A DNA stretch of 64,000 bases from the NCBI GenBank assembly GCA_963835135.1, contig CAWIEF010000002.1:124001-188000 (forward strand), in the 5' to 3' direction. The notes under the pieces were generated by a model. The model was given only the letters and a program-made list of their open reading frames with translations, was not told where the DNA came from and made no database searches. This stretch comes from JAVVHH01 sp963835135 (GTDB taxonomy: Bacteria; Pseudomonadota; Alphaproteobacteria; Acetobacterales; Acetobacteraceae). A program made the position numbers and the translations under genes. Positions 24,861-34,895 of the stretch are shown here, one piece after another (positions within the stretch are counted from its first letter, which is position 1; the number at the start of each line of letters is the position of its first letter).

Positions 24861-26927
24861 ATGACCGACCATCGCCCGACGCTGTCCGCCCCAGATGACG
24901 ACCCGTATCTCTGGCTCGAGGAGGTCGAGGGGGAGAGGGCGGTCGCCTGGGTCGACGCGCAGACTGCTCGGACGCGGGAGCGGATCGCCGATCAGCGCTG
25001 GGCGGCGGATCGGGATGCGCTGGCGGCGCTGCTGGACCGGCCGGACAACCTGCCCGTTCCGACCCGGCGCGGGGGCTTGCTCTACAACTACTGGACGGAT
25101 GCCGCGCATCCGCGGGGGCTGTGGCGGCGGACCACGATGGGCTCGTTTCTCACCGATGCGCCGGCATGGGAGGTATTACTGGACCTCGACGCCCTGGCAG
25201 CGGCGGAGGACGTCGCTTGGGTGTGGCATGGCGCGACGACGCTCGCGCCGGGTCATGAGCGCGCGGTGATCAGCCTGTCGCGAGGCGGGAGCGACGCGTC
25301 CGAACTGAGGGAGTTCGATCTCACGGCGCGGGCGTTCGTCGAGGGCGGCTTCCGGCTCGAGGCGTCCAAGGGCGGCGCGGACTGGGTGGATCGGGATACG
25401 CTTCTACTGTCGAGCGCGCTGGGGGGCGAGACCGCGTCGGGGTATCCGACGACGGTGCGGCTCTGGCGGCGAGGCAGGGCGCCGTTCGCGGACGAGCCGC
25501 TGTTCGCGACCGAGCCGACGCATATGGGCGTTTGGGGCGGGGTGGACCGGATCGGCGGCCGGCTGGTGTTCAGCGACAAGCCGGGGTTCTTCGACACTGA
25601 GGTATGGCTGGGCGATACGGCGGGTGGGCGGCAGAGGCTCGAGGTTCCGCCGGATAGTTGGGCGAGTTGGGACGGCGATTGGCTGGCCGTGCGGATGCGG
25701 ACGGCGTGGACCGTGGGCGACCGGACCTTTGCGCCCGATACGGTCGTCGTGACGTCGCTGGCCGCGTTCCTGCGGGGCGAGCGGGATCTCACGGTGGTGT
25801 TCGAGCCGGGGGAGCGGCGGGCGTTGCAGCGGTTCTTCTGGTCCGCCGCCCGGCTGATCCTGCATGTGCTCGACGAGATGCGGCCGGAATTCATCGCGCA
25901 TGGGGCGCCGGAGTGGGCGCCCCGATCGATCGGCGGATTGCCGCGCCTGGGAACGGTGAACGTCTGGCCGTTGGACCAGGAGGAGGACGAGGCGGACGGG
26001 ACGCTGCTGGCCAGCGTGCAGGACCCGGTAACGCCACCGACGCTGATGCTGATCCCACCGGAACTCGGGGCGCCCCGTGTGCTGCGGCGGCTGCCAGCCG
26101 GCTTCGATGCGGCGGGTCTGGTCGTGACGCGGCACGAAGCGATCTCGTCGGATGGGGAGCGGATTCCGTACGTGCAGACGGGGCCGGAGCGGCTGACGGG
26201 CGATGCCCCGGTCCATCTCGGGGGCTATGGCGGGTTCGGCATCTCACGCCTCCCGGGCTACGGGCTGGGCATCGGAGCGCTGTGGCTGGAGCGCGGCGGA
26301 ACGAGCGTGGTGGCCAACCTGCGGGGCGGCGGGGAGTTCGGGACACGGTGGCACGAGGCGGGGCGGCTGGCTGGCAAGCGGCTGAGCCACGACGATTTCG
26401 CCGCGGTCGCGGCGGATCTGGTCCGGCGAGGGGTGACGCGCCCGGGCCGGATCGCGGCGGAGGGCGGGTCCAATGGCGGGCTGCTGATCGCGAACATGCT
26501 GACGCGGTATCCCGAGCGCTTCGGCGCGCTGTTCTGCACGATCCCGCTGATCGACATGCGGCGATATCATCGCTTGTTGGCAGGCGCGAGTTGGATGGCG
26601 GAATACGGCAACCCAGAGACGGACGATTGGGACGCGTTCCTCGGCGCCATGTCGGCCTATCACGCGGCAGAGGCCGGCCGGCCGTATCCGCCGATCCTGC
26701 TGGCCACGACCCGGCGCGACGATCGGGTGCATCCCGGGCATGCCCGCAAGATGGCCGCCAAGCTGCAGGCGCTGGGATATGACGCGCTGTTTTACGAGCC
26801 GGCCGCGGGCGGCCATGGCTTCGGGACGACGAACGCCGAGATCGCGGGGTTCGCGGCGCTGGGTTACGCGTTCTTGCGGCGGGCGATCGGGTGGGACAGC
26901 GATGACCGTGGCGTCAGCGCCTCGTGA
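24861..26927 (+). CDS. Prolyl oligopeptidase family serine peptidase (S9)
   Basis: 688 residues. The N-terminal SAPDDDPYLWLEEVEGERA is the classic S9A opening, followed by a beta-propeller (about 70-400). The catalytic domain contains the Ser motif GGSNGG near 543, Asp in RRDDRVHPGH near 618 and His in GGHGFG near 653. It cleaves peptides or acts as a related hydrolase in the cytoplasm; no signal peptide is visible. It is complete. A 4-6 residue shift of the start is possible but the ATG fits. Confidence 0.92.
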   Translation: MTDHRPTLSAPDDDPYLWLEEVEGERAVAWVDAQTARTRERIADQRWAADRDALAALLDRPDNLPVPTRRGGLLYNYWTDAAHPRGLWRRTTMGSFLTDAPAWEVLLDLDALAAAEDVAWVWHGATTLAPGHERAVISLSRGGSDASELREFDLTARAFVEGGFRLEASKGGADWVDRDTLLLSSALGGETASGYPTTVRLWRRGRAPFADEPLFATEPTHMGVWGGVDRIGGRLVFSDKPGFFDTEVWLGDTAGGRQRLEVPPDSWASWDGDWLAVRMRTAWTVGDRTFAPDTVVVTSLAAFLRGERDLTVVFEPGERRALQRFFWSAARLILHVLDEMRPEFIAHGAPEWAPRSIGGLPRLGTVNVWPLDQEEDEADGTLLASVQDPVTPPTLMLIPPELGAPRVLRRLPAGFDAAGLVVTRHEAISSDGERIPYVQTGPERLTGDAPVHLGGYGGFGISRLPGYGLGIGALWLERGGTSVVANLRGGGEFGTRWHEAGRLAGKRLSHDDFAAVAADLVRRGVTRPGRIAAEGGSNGGLLIANMLTRYPERFGALFCTIPLIDMRRYHRLLAGASWMAEYGNPETDDWDAFLGAMSAYHAAEAGRPYPPILLATTRRDDRVHPGHARKMAAKLQALGYDALFYEPAAGGHGFGTTNAEIAGFAALGYAFLRRAIGWDSDDRGVSAS

Positions 26928-26986
26928 CGCCGTGCGTCGGCCACGGGCAGGTCAGCGTCGAGCGCGCCGGTGCGGCAGGCGCGGGC

Positions 26987-28264
26987 TCACTGCGGGCGTG
27001 GCACCGCGGCTTCGGCGCGCCGGACGATTTCGGATGCGAGCCGGTGGGATTCGTTTTCCGACGAGCGGAAATGGGCGCCGGCCCAGATTCGCGAGTTGGC
27101 ACATTCCTCCGCCGCTTTGGCAAAGCCGGGGAAGACCCGTCTCACGGCGCTACCTTCGCCCGGCCCCTGCGCATGCTGACCCATCCCGATGTCGTCCTTC
27201 TCCGATCGGCCGGTCAGTGCGAGGTAGACCAGAGGACCGGGGACATCGGCGAATGCGTGTTCAAGCAGCTCCGCGCCGGTAAAACAGTCGGACGCATGCC
27301 CGGAGGGGTATTCCGGATGCGGCGGCGTGTCGATGAGTGGCAGCCAGCGGTCCTGCCCCGCGACCATCTGCCTGATGGCGGTGACGGGTCTCCATCGTGA
27401 CGCCTGTTCTTTCCCCGTCCACACCAGGATCGCGCTATCCGCCATGGCCGTGGTGAGCTGGGACATGAGCCGTGCATGTTCGGCGAGCCCGCCCCTGCGC
27501 GGATGGGCCTCGAGCAGCGACGCCCCGAGTGCGACGAACCCGCGCTGCGAACTCTGGTAGGCCCAATACAGCGCCGCCTCCGTCTGCGTCGGCGTCCGCT
27601 CGCCGGGCGCGTCGCCGCCCACGAGCATGACCTCGAGCAACTCCTGCTTGAATGCCTCCGAACCCGGCGCCGGCGGCGGCAGGTTCCGGAACTCGGTCGC
27701 GCTGGCGAACAGGAACGGGCGTGTTTCGGTGGTGCCGCTGGTGTCAAACTCTTGCGGAGTGGGCCGCCACTGGCCAGGGGTGTTGCCAGCCACGAAGCGG
27801 TGCCGGCGCTCGAACCCGTCGTCGCGACGACGGGCGACCGCCGCGTCGGCGATGACGTCGCCCAGCGCCAGCCCGGCCCGAGCCGACGCGCTGTCGCCGA
27901 TCCCGCGGTAGGCCGCGCGCAACAGGCGATCCGCATCCGGTTGGCTGTCCGGATGCAGCCAGATCAGCACGCGGCGGGCGGCCGCGGCCATCGCCGCCTC
28001 CGGCAGCGCGGTCGCACCCGGCTCAGCTTGCGTCGCCGGATACCAGCGTCGGTATGTCGGCTGCGCTGCGTTCCACGCGTCGTGCATGGCCTGGTGCATG
28101 ATGGCCAGGGTGTGCCAATTGGCGGAGCCGTGCCCGAGACTGTCGGCCAGCCGGGTCCACTGGGTTACGCCATCGGCGCGGCAAACGGCCGGCCACAAAC
28201 AGCTCAGGCCAAGCAAGGCGGCCATCGCTCGCTGCCGAAGGCTGCGTGGGTCTCTGGCCCTCAT
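26987..28264 (-). CDS. Exported vanadium-haloperoxidase/PAP2-like protein
   Basis: 425 residues from MRARDPRSLRQRAMAALLGL with a signal peptide ending VCRADG; an upstream in-frame extension is disregarded. The acid phosphatase/haloperoxidase motifs are KEQASRWRP (K-x6-RP), PSGHAS, and SRIWAGAHFRSS (SR-x5-H). In the third motif the usual Asp four residues after the His is Ser. It may be a periplasmic phosphatase or a vanadium-dependent haloperoxidase; these cannot be told apart here. It lies downstream of the tripartite efflux operon on the same strand but 150 bases away. Confidence 0.85.
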   Translation of the reverse strand: MRARDPRSLRQRAMAALLGLSCLWPAVCRADGVTQWTRLADSLGHGSANWHTLAIMHQAMHDAWNAAQPTYRRWYPATQAEPGATALPEAAMAAAARRVLIWLHPDSQPDADRLLRAAYRGIGDSASARAGLALGDVIADAAVARRRDDGFERRHRFVAGNTPGQWRPTPQEFDTSGTTETRPFLFASATEFRNLPPPAPGSEAFKQELLEVMLVGGDAPGERTPTQTEAALYWAYQSSQRGFVALGASLLEAHPRRGGLAEHARLMSQLTTAMADSAILVWTGKEQASRWRPVTAIRQMVAGQDRWLPLIDTPPHPEYPSGHASDCFTGAELLEHAFADVPGPLVYLALTGRSEKDDIGMGQHAQGPGEGSAVRRVFPGFAKAAEECANSRIWAGAHFRSSENESHRLASEIVRRAEAAVPRPQ

Positions 28265-28414
28265 CGGTGTCTCGCGGGAACTAAGCCACATCATAGCCGC
28301 CGTGCTCGTCTCGACCGGCCGGAGCATCTATCAATTCGCACTCGCCGTCGATCGTGGACCGCCACTTGAATGGCACTTGGCCGACGCGTGCGCTCGCGTG
28401 CGCTCGCATCCGCA

Positions 28415-31400
28415 TCACCCTGATTGATGCTGCTCCATAGCCGTCTGGCCGCTGTGGTCAGGTGACATGCTGCCGTCCGCTGATCGGAGCGTCAGCCCGA
28501 TCAGGACGGGCATTGCGAGCAACACCAGCGGGAACTGCAGAAGCAGACCGGAGATGATCGCGATCGCCAGCGGCTGCTGAATGGCCGAGCCCTGCCCGAT
28601 CGCCAGGGCGAGAGGCATCAACGTCAGGATGGCAGCCAGCGTGGTCATGGAGATCGGCCGCAGACGGTTGCGGCTGGCCTCCCGCAATGCCGCGCGCGGC
28701 GCCATGGTGTGGGACAGCTCGGTAAACTCGGACACCAGGAAGATCGCCATCTCGGTGCCGATGCCAATGATCATCGTCATCCCCATCAGGGCAGTGATGT
28801 TGAGGTCGACACCGGTCAACCACAACCCGGTGAACACGGCGGTGGTCGACAGAAGCGAGCACCCTATGATGATGACCGGAAGCCAGAGGCGCTCGTAGAG
28901 GAACAGCAATAGGATGAACTCCGCCACCAGTGCGGCGACGAAGACGCGCGCGAGACCGGCAAAGGCGATCTGCTGCTGCTGGTACAGACCACCCAGCTCG
29001 TAGCGGATACCGGGCGCCAGCATCCCGGGTTGCGACAAGGCCGTTTGCACATCGGCCACCGCGGCGCCGATGCCGCGACCTTCGATCCGTGCCGTCACCG
29101 CAATCATCGGCTGGAGGTTGTCGCGCGAGATCTCGGGCTGGCCGCTGACCATCACGAGATCCGCCACGCGGCGCAGCGGGAAGACATGGCCGTCGGCCGC
29201 GCGGATCGGCAGGGCGGCCAGATCCTCCTGCCGCATCTGCATCGCGTCGGGGATGCGGACGCGGATGTCGACGACCCGGGTCGGTTGCGGCATCTGAGCG
29301 GCGACCGTGCCGGTCAGCGCCGTATTGACCGCCTTGGTCACCTCGTCGGGCGTAACCCCCTCGAGGCCGGCGCGGATCGGGTCGATCCGCAGATCGAGCG
29401 CGTCGCCGGCCAGCTTGACCCCGTCCTTGACCTCCACGACGCCAGCGATCTTGGCGATCGCAGCCGCAACCTTCTTCGCCTGCGGCTGCAATGCGCTGCT
29501 GTCGGCGGCATAGAGCTTGATCTCGACCGGTTGCGGCACTGCCGTGAGGTCGCCGATCAGGTCTTCCATGAGCTGGGCGAGTTCCACCGTCACGCCGGGA
29601 ACGCTGGTCTGCACGTCGGCCAGCACGGCCGACATCACGGCCGGGGTGGCGCGGGCGTGGTTCGGCTTCAGGCGGACGAAGTAATCGCCGTGATAGCTTT
29701 CGCCGAGATCGCCGCCGAGCCCGGTGCCGAGACGGCGCGAGAACGTCGACACCTCCGGCTGCGCCTTGAGGATGGCGTCGATCTGGCTGACCTCGCGATC
29801 CGTCTCGGTCAGGGAGGTGCCGGGCTTGCTGTAGTAATCCATGATGAAGCCGCCCTCGTCGACCGGGGGCATGAAGCCGGTCGGGACCGCGCCGGAGGCG
29901 AAATAGCCGATCACGAGCAGAGGAGCTGCCGCCAGGAGCAGCAGCCAGGGGCGACGGAACAGCCCATCCAACACGCGTCCGTGCTGGCGGCCGACCCAGC
30001 CCTCGTTGCCCGCCGCGCCGGGGTCGTGCCAGCGCTGGAAATCGATCAGCGTGCGCGAGAGCAACGGCACCACGAAGGCGGTCATCAGGTAGGAGATCAC
30101 CAACGCGGCCGCCATGGTGATCGAAAGGGCCTTCGAGAATGCCCCGGTGACGCCGCTGAGGAAGCCAAGCGGAACGAATACGATCACCGTGGCGAGGCTG
30201 GAGCCGGTCAGCGGCTCCAGGAATTCGCGCATGGCCGGCAGCACGGCCGCGCGCCCGTCCGCGCCCGCGCGCCCGGCACGCCGGGCGATGTGCTCGATCA
30301 TGACGATCACGTCGTCGATCAGCAGGCCGACGGCGGCGGCGATGCCGCCCAGGGTCATGATGTTGAAGCTCATGCCCATCAGGCTCAGCACCAGGATCGA
30401 CGCCGCCAGCGTCGCCGGCACGACCAGCACGGCGATCAGCGTGACCCGGAAGCTGCGCAGGAAGGCGACCAGCACGAGTTCGGCGAGCACCAGTCCGATT
30501 AGCACCGCATCGCGCACGCTGCTCGCCGACTGCGAGACCAGCTCGCTCTGGTCGTACCAGTTCACCAGGCGCACGCCCTTGGGCAGCGTGAAGCCGGCCA
30601 GTCGCGTGGCGACGTCCCGCGCGATCTGGACGACGTTGCCATCCGGCTGCTCGTAGACGTTGAACAGCACCGCCGGGCTGCCGTCCTCGGCGACACGGAC
30701 CCATTGCGGCACCACGCCGTCGCGCACCGTGGCGACGTCACGCACGCGGACGATGCCGTTCGGGTCCGACCGCAAGACCGTAGCGCCGACCTCGGCCACT
30801 CCGGCTGGGCTGCGATCGGCCAGCACCAGAAACAGCTTGGCCCGATCCTGCAACTGCCCGACCGCTTGCAGCACGTTGCCGGCGGTCAACGCTGCGGAGA
30901 GGTCGGACAGGGACAATCCGTACTGGGCCAGGCGATGGGGATCGGCCTCCACCTCCACCTCGGCCGTCTCACCGCCCTGAACGTCGACGCGGGCGAGGCC
31001 GTTGATGGATGACAGCAGCGGCACGATCTGGAACTCGGCCAGATTGCGCAGCGCCACCGGCGAAGGCGCACCCGACGCGCTGTCGGCTTGCAGGGCATAG
31101 GAGACGATCGGGAACACGGTCGGGTCCATCCGCCGGACGTTGTAGGCAGTGCCCGTCGGCAAGGTCGGCAAGATGCGCCCGATGGCTGCATCGACCAGCA
31201 GCGTGCTGGCCACCATGTCCCGTCCCCAGCCGAAATCCACCGAGACCTGGGCCGAGCCCCGCGCCGTGCTCGAGCGGACGTCCTGCACGCCGGGAACGGT
31301 GCGGACGGCCTGCTCTACCTCGCGCGTGACGAGCAGGACGGTCTGGTCGGCGGGACGGCTGCCAGCGTCCAGGTCGACCACCACGCGGGGAAACGAGGTC

Positions 31401-31516
31401 TGCGGGAACAGGCCGACGGGCAGCGTGGTCGCCGACCAGCCACCGGCCAAGGCCAAGGCCACGGCGATCAGCACGAGTGAACGCGCGTGCTTCCCCACGA
31501 ACTCGGTGAACGGCAT
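28415..31516 (-). CDS. RND-family efflux permease
   Basis: 1033 residues, full length. TM1 is within the first 30 residues (KHARSLVLIAVALALAGGW). The charge-relay Asp pair lies in VGLLIDDVIVMIEHIARRAG near residue 395, and the second half has LMGMTMIIGIGTEMAIFLVS near 915. The GTEMA segment and the overall composition suggest the CusA/heavy-metal or broad HAE group rather than AcrB proper; this is not certain. It is the last gene of the operon with its adaptor (gap of two bases) and the TolC-like lipoprotein. Confidence 0.94.
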   Translation of the reverse strand: MPFTEFVGKHARSLVLIAVALALAGGWSATTLPVGLFPQTSFPRVVVDLDAGSRPADQTVLLVTREVEQAVRTVPGVQDVRSSTARGSAQVSVDFGWGRDMVASTLLVDAAIGRILPTLPTGTAYNVRRMDPTVFPIVSYALQADSASGAPSPVALRNLAEFQIVPLLSSINGLARVDVQGGETAEVEVEADPHRLAQYGLSLSDLSAALTAGNVLQAVGQLQDRAKLFLVLADRSPAGVAEVGATVLRSDPNGIVRVRDVATVRDGVVPQWVRVAEDGSPAVLFNVYEQPDGNVVQIARDVATRLAGFTLPKGVRLVNWYDQSELVSQSASSVRDAVLIGLVLAELVLVAFLRSFRVTLIAVLVVPATLAASILVLSLMGMSFNIMTLGGIAAAVGLLIDDVIVMIEHIARRAGRAGADGRAAVLPAMREFLEPLTGSSLATVIVFVPLGFLSGVTGAFSKALSITMAAALVISYLMTAFVVPLLSRTLIDFQRWHDPGAAGNEGWVGRQHGRVLDGLFRRPWLLLLAAAPLLVIGYFASGAVPTGFMPPVDEGGFIMDYYSKPGTSLTETDREVSQIDAILKAQPEVSTFSRRLGTGLGGDLGESYHGDYFVRLKPNHARATPAVMSAVLADVQTSVPGVTVELAQLMEDLIGDLTAVPQPVEIKLYAADSSALQPQAKKVAAAIAKIAGVVEVKDGVKLAGDALDLRIDPIRAGLEGVTPDEVTKAVNTALTGTVAAQMPQPTRVVDIRVRIPDAMQMRQEDLAALPIRAADGHVFPLRRVADLVMVSGQPEISRDNLQPMIAVTARIEGRGIGAAVADVQTALSQPGMLAPGIRYELGGLYQQQQIAFAGLARVFVAALVAEFILLLFLYERLWLPVIIIGCSLLSTTAVFTGLWLTGVDLNITALMGMTMIIGIGTEMAIFLVSEFTELSHTMAPRAALREASRNRLRPISMTTLAAILTLMPLALAIGQGSAIQQPLAIAIISGLLLQFPLVLLAMPVLIGLTLRSADGSMSPDHSGQTAMEQHQSG

Positions 31517-31518
31517 GG

Positions 31519-32550
31519 TCAGGATCTCTGCGGGTCGACGCGAACGGCGGCGCCGTCATCGAGCTGCGCCGCTCCCTGGACCACAACGGGACGCGAGGGG
31601 TCCAAGGGGCCTTGCACCACATCCGTGGCCGCCGTGCTGCCGGACAGCATGACGTCGACGCGCACGGCCTTGTCGTTTTCAACCTGGAACAGATAAGCGC
31701 CTTTGCCATCGACGAGCACCGCATCGCGCTTGACGGCCCAGCCCCGGATCTGGCCGACCTCGATCGTGGCGCGGAACGCCTCGCCAGAGACCGCCGCGCC
31801 CGGCGGCAGCACGACATCGGCGTCCAACAGCCGCGTCTTCGGATTGAGCACCGCGTCCACTCGCGCCAGCTTGGTTTGCAAGGTCTGGGGCCCCGACCCC
31901 GGCTGGAGCCGGTCGAGCTGCGTGGGCTGGCCCGGCTGCAGGCGAAGCCGTACGGCCGGCTCGACGCCGACCGTGACGACCAGACCATCGAGCCGCGTCA
32001 GGGTGATGAGCGCCGTGCCGGGCGCCACGCGATCGCCTTGCGCGACCGGAATCGAGGCGACGATGCCGTCGAAAGGCGCCAGCAGGCTCTGGACCGCTTG
32101 ACCGGCGCCCTCGCGGCGCAGGGCGTCCAGCGCAGCCTGCGCGTCGGCCTGCGCCTTGTCGGCTTGGGCGAGCTGGTCACGCGTGGCGAGTTGCTGCGCT
32201 AGGAGCTGGGCGGTGTGGGCGCGCTCGGTGCGGGCGAGCGCAACGGCGCTCACGGCCTGTTGGTAGGTGCTGGCCGCAGCGGCGGAGGGGCCGAACTCGA
32301 TCAGGTGGTCACCGCGGTGGACGAGCTCGCCCGGTGTCACGGCGATGCCGATGACCCGGCCGTCCTGCTGCAAACTGAGCGTCAGACCGCCATCGACGGA
32401 GGGGCCGACCGTGCCGTAGGCGACGACGGTGTCGGGGATACTCCCCTGTGTGGCCGGCGCGGTCTGCACCAGGACGCTGGGCGCCGGGTCGGCATCGGCG
32501 CGGAAGGGGAACGCCACGGCCACCATGGCCAGGAGCCACCGGCGTCTCAT
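31519..32550 (-). CDS. RND efflux periplasmic adaptor
   Basis: 343 residues with a signal peptide (MRRRWLLAMVAVAFPFRADA). Lipoyl-like halves are GRVIGIAVTPGELVHRGDHL and LAPFDGIVASIPVAQGDRVA, flanking an Ala/Gln-rich helical hairpin (about 95-145). Its stop lies two bases before the permease start, and its start overlaps the stop of the outer-membrane factor gene (ATGA). It links the permease to the TolC-like channel. Confidence 0.92.
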   Translation of the reverse strand: MRRRWLLAMVAVAFPFRADADPAPSVLVQTAPATQGSIPDTVVAYGTVGPSVDGGLTLSLQQDGRVIGIAVTPGELVHRGDHLIEFGPSAAAASTYQQAVSAVALARTERAHTAQLLAQQLATRDQLAQADKAQADAQAALDALRREGAGQAVQSLLAPFDGIVASIPVAQGDRVAPGTALITLTRLDGLVVTVGVEPAVRLRLQPGQPTQLDRLQPGSGPQTLQTKLARVDAVLNPKTRLLDADVVLPPGAAVSGEAFRATIEVGQIRGWAVKRDAVLVDGKGAYLFQVENDKAVRVDVMLSGSTAATDVVQGPLDPSRPVVVQGAAQLDDGAAVRVDPQRS

Positions 32551-33887
32551 GGCGGGTCCAGCTCGATCGTCGGCATGCCCACGCCCGTCAGGGTGTCGAC
32601 GGCGATCCGCTGGTCCAGCAAGGACTGTTCCATACCCAAAACCTCCTGTTCCTTGGACAATCGTGCGGTGATCAGGTCCACGTAGCCGCGTTCATCGAGA
32701 TTGCCCGCGGTGAAGGCGGCAACCGCGGCGTCGCCGGCGCGCCGCAAGGGCGCCAGGTCGCGCCGCGCGGCCGCGATTTGTCCGGTGAGCAGATCCATCT
32801 CCGACAGCATGGCCCGCACCTGGCCATCCGCGGCGGTCAGCCGCGCGGCGTATTCGTCGTGCAGCTGCTGCCGGGTGGCGCGCTCGATGGCGATGTTGCC
32901 CTGGTTATGGTCGAAGATCGGCAGTTCCAGCGTGATCTGCGGCCCGATGTTGCGGACACCGGAGTTGTCGCTGCCGCCGGTGACGCCGACCGTGAGATTG
33001 GGAAACTGGGCCAGGATCGCAGCGCGCACCTTCTCGTCCTGCGCGCGATACCCGAGTTGCAGCGCGACCAGGTCGGGCCGCCGCCGTGGCAAGGTCGGAA
33101 GGTCACGGATCACCGCGTCACGGTCGAACGGCGGCAGGTCCGGCTGCTCGGCGAACGGCACCATCACGTCGGGCGAAAGGCCGAGCAGGGCATTGAGCTG
33201 ATGCCGGCGCTGGAGTTGCTGCCGCGCCAGGTCGGTGCGCTGCGTGCGGATGGCCTGCGTGGCGGCGATGTCGGGGGCGACCGCGGTCAGGGTGAGATTG
33301 CCGGCCGCAAGTGCGGCTTGCGCCGCGTTGAGCCGCCGGGTCAGCAGGTCCTGCGTTGCCGTGAGCAGGCGGCGGTCGCGCTCGCCGACGATGAGGTCCA
33401 CGGTCAGCAGCCGGGCCTGGCCGGCGGTCTGCCACTCCTGCCAGAGGATTTGCGCGTTCACCTGTCGCGCCCCCGCGTCCGCGCTGCGCCGGCGGGCGGA
33501 GAGCGTGATGAGCGACTTGATGTCGTAGCTCAGTCCCGCGTTATAGGCGGTGGTGTTGCCCACGCCGGCGGCAAGCGGCAGGACGGCCCCCGTCACGCTC
33601 GGATTGGGCGGCAGCCCGGCTTGCAGCAACTGCGCTTGCGCGACGCCATTCTGCGCGCGGGTGGCCACGAGATCCGGATTGTTCTCGGCCACCAGGCGCG
33701 CGATCTCGTCCACGCCCAGAATGGGGGGCATCGGGCCGCCGGAATGCCGGAGGTCGGCCAGGCTGGACGCGAGCGCCGGCCGCTCCGGCAGAGGCAGCGC
33801 GGTGTAGTGCGCGCAGCCTGCCAGGCCGAGGCCGAGCAGGCCGACGCAAGCGGCGCGCTTGTACGGCAGGATCGAGGATTGTGGCAT
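32547..33887 (-). CDS. TolC-family outer-membrane efflux lipoprotein
   Basis: 446 residues from MPQSSILPYKRAACVGLLGL, with lipobox LAGC giving an acylated Cys near residue 23; the ORF is open upstream but lacks a signal. A TolC-like repeat structure is visible: long Ala/Gln-rich helices, LVAENNPDLVATRAQNGVA near 65 and LRLGYRAQ-type segments with RRRPDLVALQLGYRAQDEKV near 280. It forms the outer-membrane channel of the tripartite pump encoded by the next two genes. First gene of the operon, divergent from the DUF347 gene. Confidence 0.92.
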   Translation of the reverse strand: MPQSSILPYKRAACVGLLGLGLAGCAHYTALPLPERPALASSLADLRHSGGPMPPILGVDEIARLVAENNPDLVATRAQNGVAQAQLLQAGLPPNPSVTGAVLPLAAGVGNTTAYNAGLSYDIKSLITLSARRRSADAGARQVNAQILWQEWQTAGQARLLTVDLIVGERDRRLLTATQDLLTRRLNAAQAALAAGNLTLTAVAPDIAATQAIRTQRTDLARQQLQRRHQLNALLGLSPDVMVPFAEQPDLPPFDRDAVIRDLPTLPRRRPDLVALQLGYRAQDEKVRAAILAQFPNLTVGVTGGSDNSGVRNIGPQITLELPIFDHNQGNIAIERATRQQLHDEYAARLTAADGQVRAMLSEMDLLTGQIAAARRDLAPLRRAGDAAVAAFTAGNLDERGYVDLITARLSKEQEVLGMEQSLLDQRIAVDTLTGVGMPTIELDPP

Positions 33888-34051
33888 GGATGGCTCCAGG
33901 TAACGGCCCCGACCTCGGCACACGGTTGCGCACAGATTGAGGTTTCCCAATGTCGTCGCCGCGCTCGCCCACATTGGCGATTTCCAACCTGCCGTCGACT
34001 CCCTCGCAACCTGATCTCCGCCACCCTGAGACCGACATCAAGGAGCCATCA

Positions 34052-34855
34052 ATGTCAGACGCGTCGCCGACGGATCGAGCGCCTTCGCTCGGGAGCTGGA
34101 GCGTTCTCGCCAACAAGGTGCCCGAAGTCACGCTCGCGTTCTGGGTGATCAAGATCATGTCGACCACGGTCGGCGAGACCGGAGCGGACTACCTGGCCGT
34201 CCATGTCGGGCTAGGCGTCGCCACGACGGACGTGATCATGGGAGTGCTGTTGATCGTCATGCTCGGCGTGCAGCTCCGCCTGCCACGCTACGTGCCCTGG
34301 GCCTATTGGCTCACGGTAGTCCTGGTCAGCGTCGTCGGGACGCAGATCACGGACTTCCTGACGGACAAGCTCGAGATCAGCCTTTACACCAGCACCGCTC
34401 TCTTCGCCGTGCTGCTCAGCGCAGCGTTCGCCGTTTGGTTCGGCGTTGAGAAGACGCTATCGATCCACACGATCACGACCCGGCGGCGCAAGTCGTTCTA
34501 CTGGGGTGCCGTCCTGCTTACCTTTGCGCTCGGGACCGCTGCCGGCGACCTGGCGACCGAAGCGCTCGGCCTCGGCTTCAACGTCGGTGTGCTGGTGTTC
34601 GGTACGGCGATCGCGGCGACCGCGGGCGCCTTCTACCTCGGCGCGAATGCCACGCTCACGTTCTGGATCGCCTACATCCTCACGCGCCCGCTCGGGGCGT
34701 CGCTGGGCGACCTCCTGTCCCAGAGCCAGGACTACGGCGGCTTGGGGCTGGGCACGATCGTCACCAGCCTCGTCTTCCTCTCCATCATCACAGGGCTCGT
34801 CATCGCCCTGACCATCGATCAGCGCCGTCCGGCGATCGTTCGCCAACAGCCCTGA
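34052..34855 (+). CDS. DUF347 repeat membrane protein (COG4705)
   Basis: 267 residues, start MSDASPTDRAPSLGSW with AAGGAG before the ATG. Eight or so membrane helices are arranged as four repeats with Gly-Asp-like motifs: VGETGADYLA, VGTQITDFLTDKL, GTAAGDLATEALG and GASLGDLLSQS. This is the DUF347 repeat architecture, of unknown transport or sensing function. It is followed by a small periplasmic protein and a two-component system on the same strand, so it may belong to their regulon or signalling unit. Confidence 0.88.
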   Translation: MSDASPTDRAPSLGSWSVLANKVPEVTLAFWVIKIMSTTVGETGADYLAVHVGLGVATTDVIMGVLLIVMLGVQLRLPRYVPWAYWLTVVLVSVVGTQITDFLTDKLEISLYTSTALFAVLLSAAFAVWFGVEKTLSIHTITTRRRKSFYWGAVLLTFALGTAAGDLATEALGLGFNVGVLVFGTAIAATAGAFYLGANATLTFWIAYILTRPLGASLGDLLSQSQDYGGLGLGTIVTSLVFLSIITGLVIALTIDQRRPAIVRQQP

Positions 34856-34895
34856 GCCCCCCTTTCTCAACCGTCCACACCAGGAGACCAGTCCC

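Noticed and set aside
28265..28414. Gene between the haloperoxidase-like and RND permease genes
   Set aside because: The 150-base gap has no frame with a plausible start and composition; it is more likely a promoter region.
32448..34148. 566-codon plus-strand frame across the TolC-like and adaptor genes
   Set aside because: Antisense to a gene with lipobox and TolC-type helices; no recognisable protein.
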